A stretch of 18,871 nt of DNA, taken from assembly GCA_036350795.1 (NCBI GenBank), contig JAZBNV010000042.1:1-18871 (forward strand). The letters are read 5' to 3'. This document shows, one piece after another, positions 1 to 6,135 of this stretch. The notes beneath the pieces are model-generated. The model was given only the letters and a program-made list of their open reading frames with translations. It did no database searches and was not told where the DNA came from. How positions within the stretch are numbered: the stretch's first letter is position 1; each line of letters begins with the position of its first letter. This DNA is from JAUVKT01 sp036350795. GTDB taxonomy: Bacteria; Bacteroidota; Bacteroidia; Bacteroidales; VadinHA17. A program made the position numbers and the translations under genes.

Positions 1-51
1 ACCTACGGCGTCGTTTTAACTATAAGTTGATAAAGTGGTAAAGTTTATAAG
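1..51 (+). repeat. Composite direct repeat, copy 1 (truncated by window edge)
   Basis: The copy starts with the 15-mer ACCTACGGCGTCGTT (1-15), has a 10-nt spacer, and ends with a 26-bp AT-rich block at 26-51 built of units GTTGATAAA, GTGGTAAA and GTTTATAAG. Both the 15-mer and the 26-bp block recur identically at 360-374 and 381-406. In copy 2 the 15-mer is the 3' part of a hairpin beginning at 356, so copy 1 is probably cut by the window edge and continues to the left. Confidence 0.85.
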
Positions 52-55
52 CTTG

Positions 56-71
56 CCTGACGGCAGTCAGG
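56..71. repeat. Small perfect hairpin CCTGAC/GTCAGG
   Basis: Perfect 6-bp arms CCTGAC (56-61) and GTCAGG (66-71) flank a 4-nt loop. It sits between two AT-rich blocks (26-51 and 72-115). There is no adjoining T-run that would make it an obvious intrinsic terminator. Confidence 0.6.
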
Positions 72-115
72 GTTGATAAAGTGGTAAAGTTGATAAAGTT
101 GATAAAGTTTATAAG
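72..115 (+). repeat. Short tandem array of 8-9-bp GTTGATAAA-type units
   Basis: Five consecutive units are visible: GTTGATAAA (72-80), GTGGTAAA (81-88), GTTGATAAA (89-97), GTTGATAAA (98-106) and GTTTATAAG (107-115). The first two units and the last match those of the three-unit blocks at 26-51 and 381-406, so the array appears to have expanded by two internal GTTGATAAA units. Confidence 0.85.
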
Positions 116-156
116 GTACTTATGTGCACGGAGTTTATTAGCTTATAAAACATTAT

Positions 157-191
157 TTTATCAACTCTATAAACTCTATCAACTTTAAAAC
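157..191 (-). repeat. Inverted array matching the 72-115 units
   Basis: On the plus strand the units read TTTATCAAC (157-165), TCTATAAAC (166-174), TCTATCAAC (175-183) and TTTAAAAC (184-191). Their reverse complements GTTTTAAA, GTTGATAGA, GTTTATAGA and GTTGATAAA belong to the same family as the forward array at 72-115. The two arrays could pair across a loop of about 40 nt (116-156). Confidence 0.75.
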
Positions 192-271
192 TTTCTTCTG
201 GATTACGATGCAAGGTTTTTTGACCCCGGCGCGGTCACACAGAGGTAGTTAAGCCTGCTTCCCTGACAAAG

Positions 272-321
272 TTCCGCGGCAAGCTGTTTATATTCATTTA
301 CCAGGTCACATTGCCGCGGAA
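272..321. repeat. Perfect 11-bp inverted repeat (stem-loop)
   Basis: TTCCGCGGCAA (272-282) and TTGCCGCGGAA (311-321) are exact reverse complements around a 28-nt spacer. The stem can be extended outward by a G-T wobble (271/322) and an A-T pair (270/323). It is one of the strongest stems in the window and lies outside any gene. No T-rich tract follows on either strand, so it is not a typical intrinsic terminator. Confidence 0.7.
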
Positions 322-359
322 TTGATGCCGGTACGATCTTTAGGCTACCCATGTGCGAC

Positions 360-406
360 ACCTACGGCGTCGTTCGATACGTTGATAAAGTGGTAAAGTT
401 TATAAG
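360..406 (+). repeat. Composite direct repeat, copy 2
   Basis: This is a second exact copy of the 15-mer (360-374) and of the 26-bp AT-rich block (381-406), here separated by 6 nt instead of 10. The 15-mer is part of an imperfect hairpin at 356-372: CGAC pairs with GTCG and CC with GG around a TAC triloop, with one A/C mismatch. The block ends 7 nt before the stop codon of the minus-strand TonB_C gene. Confidence 0.85.
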
Positions 407-413
407 CCTGGTT

Positions 414-845
414 TCAGATTAAATTATATTCTACCGTAATACTGAATCTTACCCTGACTGCTTTGTCGAGCTGTAATCCGGGTTTCCATTTTGGTGAGCT
501 TTTTATAACCCTTAGTGTTTCTTTATCGAGCAGGGGATGTACTCCTCTCATTATGGATGCGTTGCTAACTGATCCATCAGTTTCAACCACAAACATAACA
601 TAGACCTTTCCTTCAACTTTTTGGGCTTTCAGTTCTTCCGGGTACCTTACTCTTTCCTGTACCCAGTCGCGGAAAGCATATACATCACCCCCCTTGAAGG
701 TTGGCATCTCTTCAACAACCACAAAGATCATATCATTCTTTGTTTTATTTTGCTCGCCTGTTTTTTCGGATTCCTGCCCAAAGCAACTGAATATTGCCAG
801 CGAAAGTATGAATTGTATAAGTAGTATCTTTTTCATCTTTATCAT
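414..845 (-). CDS. Short secreted TonB C-terminal domain protein
   Basis: A 143-residue protein. An N-terminal hydrophobic segment (about residues 5-21) ends in I-F-S-C at 18-21, which may be a Bacteroidota lipobox, followed by a polar linker. The rest is a TonB_C domain (about 45-142): a P-T-F-K-G-G-D lead-in at 48-54, then a YPEEL...VEGKVYVMFVVETDGSV core at about 68-93 and the SPKWKPG turn near 117-123. In classical TonB this domain links inner-membrane energy to outer-membrane receptors. This protein lacks the proline-rich periplasm-spanning linker, so it is probably a soluble or lipid-anchored TonB_C module and not a complete energiser. It follows the M56 protease gene by 30 nt and is probably the last gene of the blaI cassette. 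A second in-frame ATG at 836 is an equally possible start. Confidence 0.85.
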   Translation of the reverse strand: MIKMKKILLIQFILSLAIFSCFGQESEKTGEQNKTKNDMIFVVVEEMPTFKGGDVYAFRDWVQERVRYPEELKAQKVEGKVYVMFVVETDGSVSNASIMRGVHPLLDKETLRVIKSSPKWKPGLQLDKAVRVRFSITVEYNLI

Positions 846-875
846 TTTAAGTTTTTTATAAACAATGCTTTTTAT

Positions 876-2642
876 CTAATTTTTGAGGAAGGGTCTTGAA
901 ATAATTGCCGCTCCGTACTTTGCTTTGTCTCCAAATAACTTTTGCGCTTTATCAGCTTCAATGGTGTACATTATCTTTGTTTTTTCAATGTCGTAGGTGT
1001 CAAGTTCTTCCCTTGTGATTATCTTACTGGCGTTTGTGAATAAGGGATACCTGTTATTTTTGACTGTCCTGTCAAGATATTCGCCGAGGCTCAGATCAAG
1101 TATTTTATCTCTGGCTATCTCCCACGAATAACCATCCCGGCCTTTTTCGCCAAATAGTTCGAGACCTGCCGCGGTCTTTGAGCTCATACTGAAACCCGAT
1201 CTTACGCTTCCAAACTGTGTCCTGTAATCCCTTAGTGAGTATATCTCATCGTTAATAATAAATAATGGCTCCCTGCCATCCTTCGCTGCCTCAATGGCAA
1301 AATATGACATGTTGTTGGTGCCGGTAGCCTTACTTATGTTTGTAATTGAAGCAACATTCGGGGTTAAGCGATAATCAAGTTTAAGCGTAAATTCAATACT
1401 TTTGTCTTTCCATTCTGCAATATCAAGCCGGCTGACTTTCCCGGCAACACGTTCTCCCTCCCTGAACAGGAGATCACGATATTCGGCGTCAGTTTTTTCC
1501 TTGTTTACTACATCATCATCTGCTTCAAGTGCGATTATAACAATATCATCCAGTACGGGAGCTGTTACTTTTTCAGGAGAATTAAATATCTGCAGTTCTT
1601 CAATCTTATTATTATTTACTTTCATCTGGATATAAATAATGTCCTGGTAGTTAGCCATTGCCACTTCTTTCGGAAATTTTGTGACATATTTAACGTGATC
1701 CAGTATTCCCTGTTCTGATATTTCAGTAAATGGAGACTTACCGGGCTTTTGCATTATTGCATATGACCCGGCTGTTATTGTAGCAAGAAGCAGTACTGTT
1801 GCCGGTACAATTAAGATATTCTTAATCCTGGCAATGCTTTTGGTTTTTACTTTATTCATCATAGAGATTCGTTTTTTAATAATGCGTTTATTAAAATTAT
1901 GAGCCAGGGGCAAAATCTTGCCCCCATTACATAAGCCGAGTAAAGATAACTGGTATCTTTTCGAGCTTGAGAGTTTGGTTGCCACCAGCTTATCTGCCAG
2001 AAATTCATGGTTTTCTGCAATAGATTTACGTAGCAGCCATGCTGCCGGATTAAACCATTGGAAAGCAAGGAACAATTCGGCAAGCAAGAGGTCGATAAAG
2101 TGCCTTTGATCAATATGTGCTTTCTCATGAAGAAGAATACTATCATATTCTCCATCCCTGATTAAGCTGCGGGGGAACACTATTGTTGTAAAGAAGGAGT
2201 AAGGGGGATAATTCATATCTGTAAGAACCACCTCAACTCCACTTAAAGTGGTCTTTTCTCCTTTGACAATAGTTCTTATGACAGTAGTAATGCCTGTAAG
2301 AATTTTCAGAACCGATAATGCCAGCCCAATTATGTAGAGAGAAAACAGCAGACCAATATAATTTATCTTTTCTATAGTTCCCGAGATACCAGACTCGACA
2401 TACTGTGAAGAGACTGCAAAGGTTTGAACTGCAGAAAAATGAGATTCATAATCGTTAGAGGGTTCTAAAAGCTCACTAAAATCAAGAACAGGAATTATCA
2501 GAGGCAGGATAAGCGCAAGAACAAGAATCAACCTGTTGCGCTTATAAAATGTCTCTCTGCGGAAGAAGAGGTAATAGCATAGAAACAGGATAATACTTCC
2601 GATGGACACCTTAATCAAATATATCATTAGACTACTAATCAT
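876..2642 (-). CDS. M56 family (BlaR1-like) membrane metallopeptidase with TonB-plug-like tail
   Basis: The ATG at 2642 is chosen because it overlaps the end of the blaI gene by 8 nt (ATGATTAG), as expected for coupling; an in-frame start at 2675 would extend deeper into blaI. The product is 588 residues. Hydrophobic segments lie near residues 8-28, 37-53, 96-119 and 182-196. The zinc-protease motif HEKAH is at 172-176, with E-N-H-E-F-L-A-D-K about 35 residues later, as in M56. A final membrane segment at about 275-295 leads to a large C-terminal part, probably periplasmic. There I see a degenerate TonB_C-like stretch (about 315-375) and two segments resembling TonB-receptor plug endings (about 457-505 and 532-581), both with PLF...LFG-E/D-K. 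Known M56 sensors cleave their BlaI partner on a signal. The ligand here is unknown, and no beta-lactamase or penicillin-binding sensor domain is visible. Confidence 0.88.
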   Translation of the reverse strand: MISSLMIYLIKVSIGSIILFLCYYLFFRRETFYKRNRLILVLALILPLIIPVLDFSELLEPSNDYESHFSAVQTFAVSSQYVESGISGTIEKINYIGLLFSLYIIGLALSVLKILTGITTVIRTIVKGEKTTLSGVEVVLTDMNYPPYSFFTTIVFPRSLIRDGEYDSILLHEKAHIDQRHFIDLLLAELFLAFQWFNPAAWLLRKSIAENHEFLADKLVATKLSSSKRYQLSLLGLCNGGKILPLAHNFNKRIIKKRISMMNKVKTKSIARIKNILIVPATVLLLATITAGSYAIMQKPGKSPFTEISEQGILDHVKYVTKFPKEVAMANYQDIIYIQMKVNNNKIEELQIFNSPEKVTAPVLDDIVIIALEADDDVVNKEKTDAEYRDLLFREGERVAGKVSRLDIAEWKDKSIEFTLKLDYRLTPNVASITNISKATGTNNMSYFAIEAAKDGREPLFIINDEIYSLRDYRTQFGSVRSGFSMSSKTAAGLELFGEKGRDGYSWEIARDKILDLSLGEYLDRTVKNNRYPLFTNASKIITREELDTYDIEKTKIMYTIEADKAQKLFGDKAKYGAAIISRPFLKN

Positions 2643-3009
2643 TTGACCTGGTCTTATTGTTTTCAATAATGTCAAGAATCTCTTTTAAATCTTCGGGACT
2701 GATATCCTGGTTTTCGGCAAAAAATGAAACAACGCTTTTATAAGAAGAATCGAAGTATGACCTGACAAAGTTTTTCATCTGAGCTTTTCTATATTCCTCT
2801 TTAGAGACAAGAGGAAAGTACTCATGAGTAGTTCCGTACGACTTATGATCAACAAATCCTTTTTTCTCAAGGATTCTCACTATTGAGGATACTGTAGTAT
2901 ATGGTAAACCTGGAACCGTAAGCTTTGGTATAATGTCATTTACCAGTGCTCTTTTAAGCTCCCAGATCACCTGCATCACTTCTTCCTCTTTCTTTGTAAG
3001 ACTTTTCAT
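2635..3009 (-). CDS. BlaI/MecI/CopY family transcriptional repressor
   Basis: A 124-residue winged-helix repressor. The N-terminal half carries the family pattern: LTKKEEEVMQVIWEL at residues 4-18, then P-Y-T-T-V-S-S-I-V-R-I-L-E-K-K-G-F-V (about 36-53), the recognition helix and start of the wing. H-E-Y-F-P-L-V-S follows (about 63-70), and a helical C-terminal part serves for dimerisation. In characterised systems BlaI dimers repress their own operon until the M56 partner cleaves them. The gene overlaps the M56 gene by 8 nt, so the two are almost certainly cotranscribed. Palindromes immediately upstream (3014-3034 and 3043-3056) are candidate autoregulatory operators. The ATG at 3009 is the natural start, as the HTH region begins within a few residues. 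Confidence 0.93.
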   Translation of the reverse strand: MKSLTKKEEEVMQVIWELKRALVNDIIPKLTVPGLPYTTVSSIVRILEKKGFVDHKSYGTTHEYFPLVSKEEYRKAQMKNFVRSYFDSSYKSVVSFFAENQDISPEDLKEILDIIENNKTRSND

Positions 3010-3013
3010 ACTG

Positions 3014-3034
3014 TAAATATAAACGTAATATTTA
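3014..3034. promoter_or_regulatory. Candidate BlaI operator 1 (perfect 7-bp inverted repeat)
   Basis: TAAATAT (3014-3020) and ATATTTA (3028-3034) are exact reverse complements with a 7-nt spacer, AAACGTA. The palindrome begins 5 nt upstream of the blaI start codon, a position where a bound repressor could block transcription. It is AT-rich, so chance similarity is possible. Confidence 0.4.
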
Positions 3035-3042
3035 GTTTAGCA

Positions 3043-3056
3043 ACGTATAAATACGT
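3043..3056. promoter_or_regulatory. Candidate BlaI operator 2 (ACGTAT-AA-ATACGT)
   Basis: A 14-bp palindrome with perfect 6-bp arms ACGTAT (3043-3048) and ATACGT (3051-3056) lies 34 nt upstream of blaI, about 29 bp centre-to-centre (nearly three helical turns) from the first palindrome. BlaI/MecI proteins bind TACA/TGTA-type dyads; these arms are similar in style but not identical to that consensus. Confidence 0.45.
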
Positions 3057-3126
3057 AGAATAGCGTAAAGGTCAGTTATCAATATTGATTCTAAATAATA
3101 ATACTATCTGTCCCCAAATAAAAAGG

Positions 3127-3216
3127 CCGGAGCTGCAGAAGCATTCGGTCCACTTCTTTATTCAGCTAATAAGTCCGGTGATAGTAAAAGTGCATAAAGG
3201 ACTCACCTGACTCCGG
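3127..3216. ncRNA. Possible structured RNA or 5' leader
   Basis: Three nested or adjacent inverted repeats could form a closed junction. The outer stem is CCGGAG (3127-3132) with CTCCGG (3211-3216). Hairpin one is AGAAG (3137-3141) with CTTCT (3153-3157). Hairpin two is AGTCCGGTGA (3172-3181) with TCACCTGACT (3203-3212), 9 of 10 paired, sharing its last two bases with the outer stem. It ends about 115 nt before the plus-strand gene at 3333. I do not recognise a known riboswitch class, and the strand is undetermined. Confidence 0.25.
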
Positions 3217-3332
3217 AAAAAGGGATATGTTAATATGAAATACGAAACACGACTTTGAATTTGTAAATGGAATCTTTAATTTTAAGCTATTAACCGGCCA
3301 GTCTTAGCTGACTACAACCAAACTGAGAACAG

Positions 3333-4241
3333 ATGCAAAAACAAGGAATGTACAGCTTAAGCTTTCTTTTATTATTCCTGGTATTTTGTACAAGTACAAA
3401 TCTCTCTGCTCAACACTCTGAAACAGCACCACAGGAAGTTTTTATTGGAAGATTGAGTACGCCTGTCAAGATGGAGGTAAAGAAGAATGAAACCGGCTAT
3501 GTTTTTTCAGCCAGGAATTCTTCAATGTTTCCATACCAGTTTGAAATAAAATTCAATGAACTGGTAAACCTCAGTCCGATGATGACTAATTATAAGACCA
3601 TATTGCAGCCGGGGATAAACAGGTTGTTTTCACTTAGTATTATGGATAAACAAAGCGGGTGTAATTACCAGTATTCAATAAGCTACAGGATGGGAGATCC
3701 GAAGAATACAGCTGATAAAGGATTCCCCTATATTATACCCATAGGAGAAGGGAAGACTGTTGAATATGTTACAGAAGAAAGGGGAGGGAATAAGACTGTA
3801 TTAATATCACTCTTTAAAGTTAGCCCCGGAGATACCATTTATGCATCAAGAAGGGGTTTTGTAACTGCTACTCCGAATGCCGAAACTGAACTGGATCGTA
3901 TAAGGAGCAAAACAAGTCTTGAGCTAAGACATTACGATGGTACGGTTGCTGTGTACGATGCCATTGATCCCGATAATACTTTTGCACGGCTGGGAAATGT
4001 TATTTACCCGGGTCAGCCATTGGGACTTTCCGATACTACTTATATAAGGCTTACAGTTTATGAGTTTCTTGGCGATGGCAGAATAAACAGTTTCAGGCAT
4101 ATGTATTCGAACCAGAATTCATCACAGCTAAAGACTCCAAAGGATATTATGGGTGAAACTGTTAAGTATCCGGAAGATGTTATTAGCCGCGAATTATCAA
4201 GCAGGGAGAAAAGAAAACTGAAGAAAGGAGTGCTTCAATAG
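3333..4241 (+). CDS. Secreted M23-like protein lacking zinc ligands (probable pseudopeptidase)
   Basis: A 302-residue protein with a signal peptide (about 1-26, ending L-S-A-Q). Residues 45-130 resemble the beta-sandwich that precedes M23 domains in secreted LytM-type proteins. Residues 160-245 follow the M23 fold: P-G-D-T-I-Y-A-S-R-R-G-F-V (165-177), then L-E-L-R-H-Y-D-G-T-V-A-V-Y (196-208), and G-N-V-I-Y-P-G-Q-P-L-G (221-231). The metal-binding His/Asp pair expected before P-G-D is absent. The final H-x-H is also absent: the equivalent strand reads R-L-T-V-Y-E-F. It therefore probably binds rather than cuts peptidoglycan, or regulates another enzyme, as known for degenerate M23 proteins. 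A basic tail (RELSSREKRKLKKG) closes the protein. The ATG at 3348 is an alternative start. It is divergent from blaI. Confidence 0.75.
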   Translation: MQKQGMYSLSFLLLFLVFCTSTNLSAQHSETAPQEVFIGRLSTPVKMEVKKNETGYVFSARNSSMFPYQFEIKFNELVNLSPMMTNYKTILQPGINRLFSLSIMDKQSGCNYQYSISYRMGDPKNTADKGFPYIIPIGEGKTVEYVTEERGGNKTVLISLFKVSPGDTIYASRRGFVTATPNAETELDRIRSKTSLELRHYDGTVAVYDAIDPDNTFARLGNVIYPGQPLGLSDTTYIRLTVYEFLGDGRINSFRHMYSNQNSSQLKTPKDIMGETVKYPEDVISRELSSREKRKLKKGVLQ

Positions 4242-4352
4242 TATGAACTGTTATATCAGTTTTGGTTTATTTTATGACCTAAGTCACAGGCAATAATTGA
4301 ACTGTCTTTGTTCTCTGATCTGACCCGGACAAAGAAACTTAAGCCTTTGCCT

Positions 4353-4367
4353 GCCAGGCTTCCTGGC
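4353..4367. terminator. Small hairpin between convergent genes
   Basis: GCCAGG (4353-4358) and CCTGGC (4362-4367) form a perfect 6-bp stem with a CTT loop, lying between the convergent ends of the M23-like gene (4241) and the GH16 gene (4409). It could serve as a bidirectional terminator, but no T-rich tract follows on either strand, so the call is weak. Confidence 0.3.
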
Positions 4368-4408
4368 CAGAGACCCTTCAAAATATATGTTCCCTGATTA
4401 TAGTGCTT

Positions 4409-6028
4409 CTACCGACTCTTAATAGCTTTTATACTGTAGTACTGCTTATCTGTTTTAAATACCAGCAGGTAAATGCCCTCCGGTAAATATTCAAGCTTAT
4501 TTAAAGTGATTTTACTATCACTTACCGGGCGGGAATATGAATTGACAAGCCTGCCATCCAGAGTATATAGTCCAACTATCAGATTCTGCTCAGATGCATT
4601 ATCCAGCCTGATGGTTATATTATCAGTAAAGGGGTTGGGATAGACATTAAAATCCGGGGTTTTTAGAATTTCAGTGGAATTCAGGGTGCTTTGCTGGTAT
4701 ATCCTGATGTAGTCTATTTCCATTGAGCTGGCAGTAAAAGACTGGCTGATTTCGGGCAGGATTGCTACATTCAAAATAAGGTATTGTTCTAAATCAAAAG
4801 GCCAGGTACTGGCATCTTTTATTACCGGATTATATGTGAAATGGGGAATATCATCGACACTGAAGACTAATTTCTGGCTTGTCCATTCCATGGCATAGAC
4901 ATGAAAATCAGTGGAAGCTGTTGATATGCTCTGTCCTCCGAGATTAACAGTAGCACCGAAGCTTGATGGTGTATGGGTAGCACTCTGGACATAATTCTGA
5001 TTGCTTCCCCAGTGTTCCATAATATCGATTTCCCCGCAATCAGGCCATAGTGTAGTACCATATCCCTGGGTATCCCAGTATGCACCGTCTTCATTAATAT
5101 TTTTGCCCAGCATCCAGATGGCAGGCCATGTGCCAACCCCTGAAGGGAGTTTGGCCCGTACTTCAATCCTTCCGTATGTAAAAGCAAATTTAGAATTTAA
5201 TCTTGCTGAAGTGTACTGCTTTGTATATCCCTGGTCGGTAAAGCTTTCTTTTTTGGCTACTATCTTAAGCACACCATTCTCAACATATGAATTATCTGTC
5301 CGGTCTGTGTAATGCTGAATTTCACCGTTATACCAGCTTCCGGCTATTGGTAACTGTGTTTGGTGAAACCATTTAGCACTGTTAACCGCTCCTTCAGTGT
5401 CAAACTCATCTGACCAGACCAGGATATCAAAAACCGGTCCTGCCGGAATGGTTCCGTCATAGCTGAAATCATCAATATAGGCCAGAACATGGTCGTAATT
5501 ATTTTCTCCGTTTACCTGTATAAGCACCCTGTTAAAGTCTCCTCTTGTTATTGGGGGAGCAGAGCCTGGATTGAGGTTGATATAGGTATCACCGGCAAAA
5601 TCAAATGTTACTGTCTGCCACTGATCGGGTAATATTGGCTTAATGATTTCACTCTGTGTAGACCAGGGTTCAACTAATGTCCCATCCTGGAGTTTCAGTG
5701 AGACCTGGTTGGTCTGGCTTCCTGTCAGCCCGCCTGATGGCACGTAAATCTTAAATGAAAATGTATGGTAAATTAGCAGGTCAAAATTATTTGCAACATC
5801 AAATCGAACATTGGCATATTGCCCTCCGTAATCTTCGTATCTTAAAACTGTTGCAGATGTATTGATTCCCTGTTGAACCGGATTTGTGAAGCTTGTATTA
5901 ATATTGCAGGCGTCTCCATACCATGAAGTAATTGTACCATTACCTTCAAAGTCATCCTGAACGCTTTGTGCTTTAGGGCAAAGAGTTGATACTAAAAGTA
6001 GCAGCAGTAATAATTGAAAATATTTCAT
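4409..6028 (-). CDS. Secreted GH16 beta-glucanase (laminarinase-type) with T9SS sorting domain
   Basis: A 539-residue enzyme when begun at the ATG at 6028; the in-frame GTG at 6046 would only add residues before an already complete signal peptide. After the signal peptide (about 1-22), residues 23-190 form a beta-rich, carbohydrate-binding-like module of the CBM4/11 kind. The GH16 catalytic domain follows (about 200-445). It carries the signature EIDIMEH at 333-339: E333 is the expected nucleophile, D335 the assisting residue and E338 the acid/base. The pattern E-x-D-x-x-E is that of laminarinase-type enzymes that cut beta-1,3 or mixed-linkage glucans in the family. The last 75 residues (V-Y-P-N-P-F near 462 onward) are a type A T9SS sorting domain, so the enzyme is exported by type IX secretion and probably surface-anchored. 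No SusC/SusD pair is adjacent. Confidence 0.92.
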   Translation of the reverse strand: MKYFQLLLLLLLVSTLCPKAQSVQDDFEGNGTITSWYGDACNINTSFTNPVQQGINTSATVLRYEDYGGQYANVRFDVANNFDLLIYHTFSFKIYVPSGGLTGSQTNQVSLKLQDGTLVEPWSTQSEIIKPILPDQWQTVTFDFAGDTYINLNPGSAPPITRGDFNRVLIQVNGENNYDHVLAYIDDFSYDGTIPAGPVFDILVWSDEFDTEGAVNSAKWFHQTQLPIAGSWYNGEIQHYTDRTDNSYVENGVLKIVAKKESFTDQGYTKQYTSARLNSKFAFTYGRIEVRAKLPSGVGTWPAIWMLGKNINEDGAYWDTQGYGTTLWPDCGEIDIMEHWGSNQNYVQSATHTPSSFGATVNLGGQSISTASTDFHVYAMEWTSQKLVFSVDDIPHFTYNPVIKDASTWPFDLEQYLILNVAILPEISQSFTASSMEIDYIRIYQQSTLNSTEILKTPDFNVYPNPFTDNITIRLDNASEQNLIVGLYTLDGRLVNSYSRPVSDSKITLNKLEYLPEGIYLLVFKTDKQYYSIKAIKSR

Positions 6029-6135
6029 CCTGAAGATTTCGAACACTTAAGTTACAACAAAAATCTGGTTATTGATGAATTTGTTTCGCTGCCAGGCCTT
6101 GCCCCGCTTATTTGATATAGGTATGGCAGCTGAAT

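Larger units (their letters stand above)
1..413. other. Gene-free repeat and hairpin field
   Basis: No convincing coding region is present in these 413 bases. The stretch lies downstream of the minus-strand blaI-M56-TonB_C cassette and runs off the left edge. It contains two copies of a composite direct repeat, one longer AT-rich array, an inverted counterpart of that array, and three GC-rich hairpins (56-71, 272-321, 356-372). The mixture of AT-rich 8-9-mers and GC-rich stems differs from every other intergenic region in the window. It could be a REP/MITE-like repeat cluster, a non-coding RNA locus, or a 3' UTR and terminator region. I cannot choose between these from sequence alone. Confidence 0.75.
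3010..3332. promoter_or_regulatory. Divergent intergenic region between blaI and the M23-like gene
   Basis: These 323 bases carry no credible ORF. The left third is AT-rich and holds two palindromes next to the blaI start. The middle (about 3125-3217) is richer in GC and contains several inverted repeats that could fold together. The right part is AT-rich up to the start at 3333. Promoters for both divergent genes must lie here, but I found no full match to the Bacteroidota -7 element TAnnTTTG. Confidence 0.6.

Noticed and set aside
26..115. CRISPR array
   Set aside because: The 8-9-bp AT-rich units are contiguous and lack 25-40-nt unique spacers, and no cas gene is present.
240..333. Resemblance of GTTAAGCCTG (248-257) and the later GCCGGTAC to conserved parts of 5S rRNA
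   Set aside because: The two pieces are about 70 nt apart instead of about 15, the surrounding helices are missing, and no 16S, 23S or tRNA sequence is nearby.
381..406. Integron attC-like core (GTTRRRY)
   Set aside because: GTTGATA does not match GTTRRRY at the sixth base, there is no paired inverse core, and no integrase or gene cassettes are seen.
876..3009. A beta-lactam resistance operon
   Set aside because: BlaI and M56 homologues are present, but no beta-lactamase or penicillin-binding protein gene and no penicillin-binding sensor domain are visible. In Bacteroidota such cassettes occur without resistance genes.
5001..5312. Plus-strand 103-codon ORF inside the GH16 gene
   Set aside because: It is an antisense shadow across the conserved catalytic region, with no domain of its own.
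6029..6046. GTG start for the GH16 gene at 6046
   Set aside because: The ATG at 6028 immediately precedes a complete signal peptide; the extra six residues add nothing.
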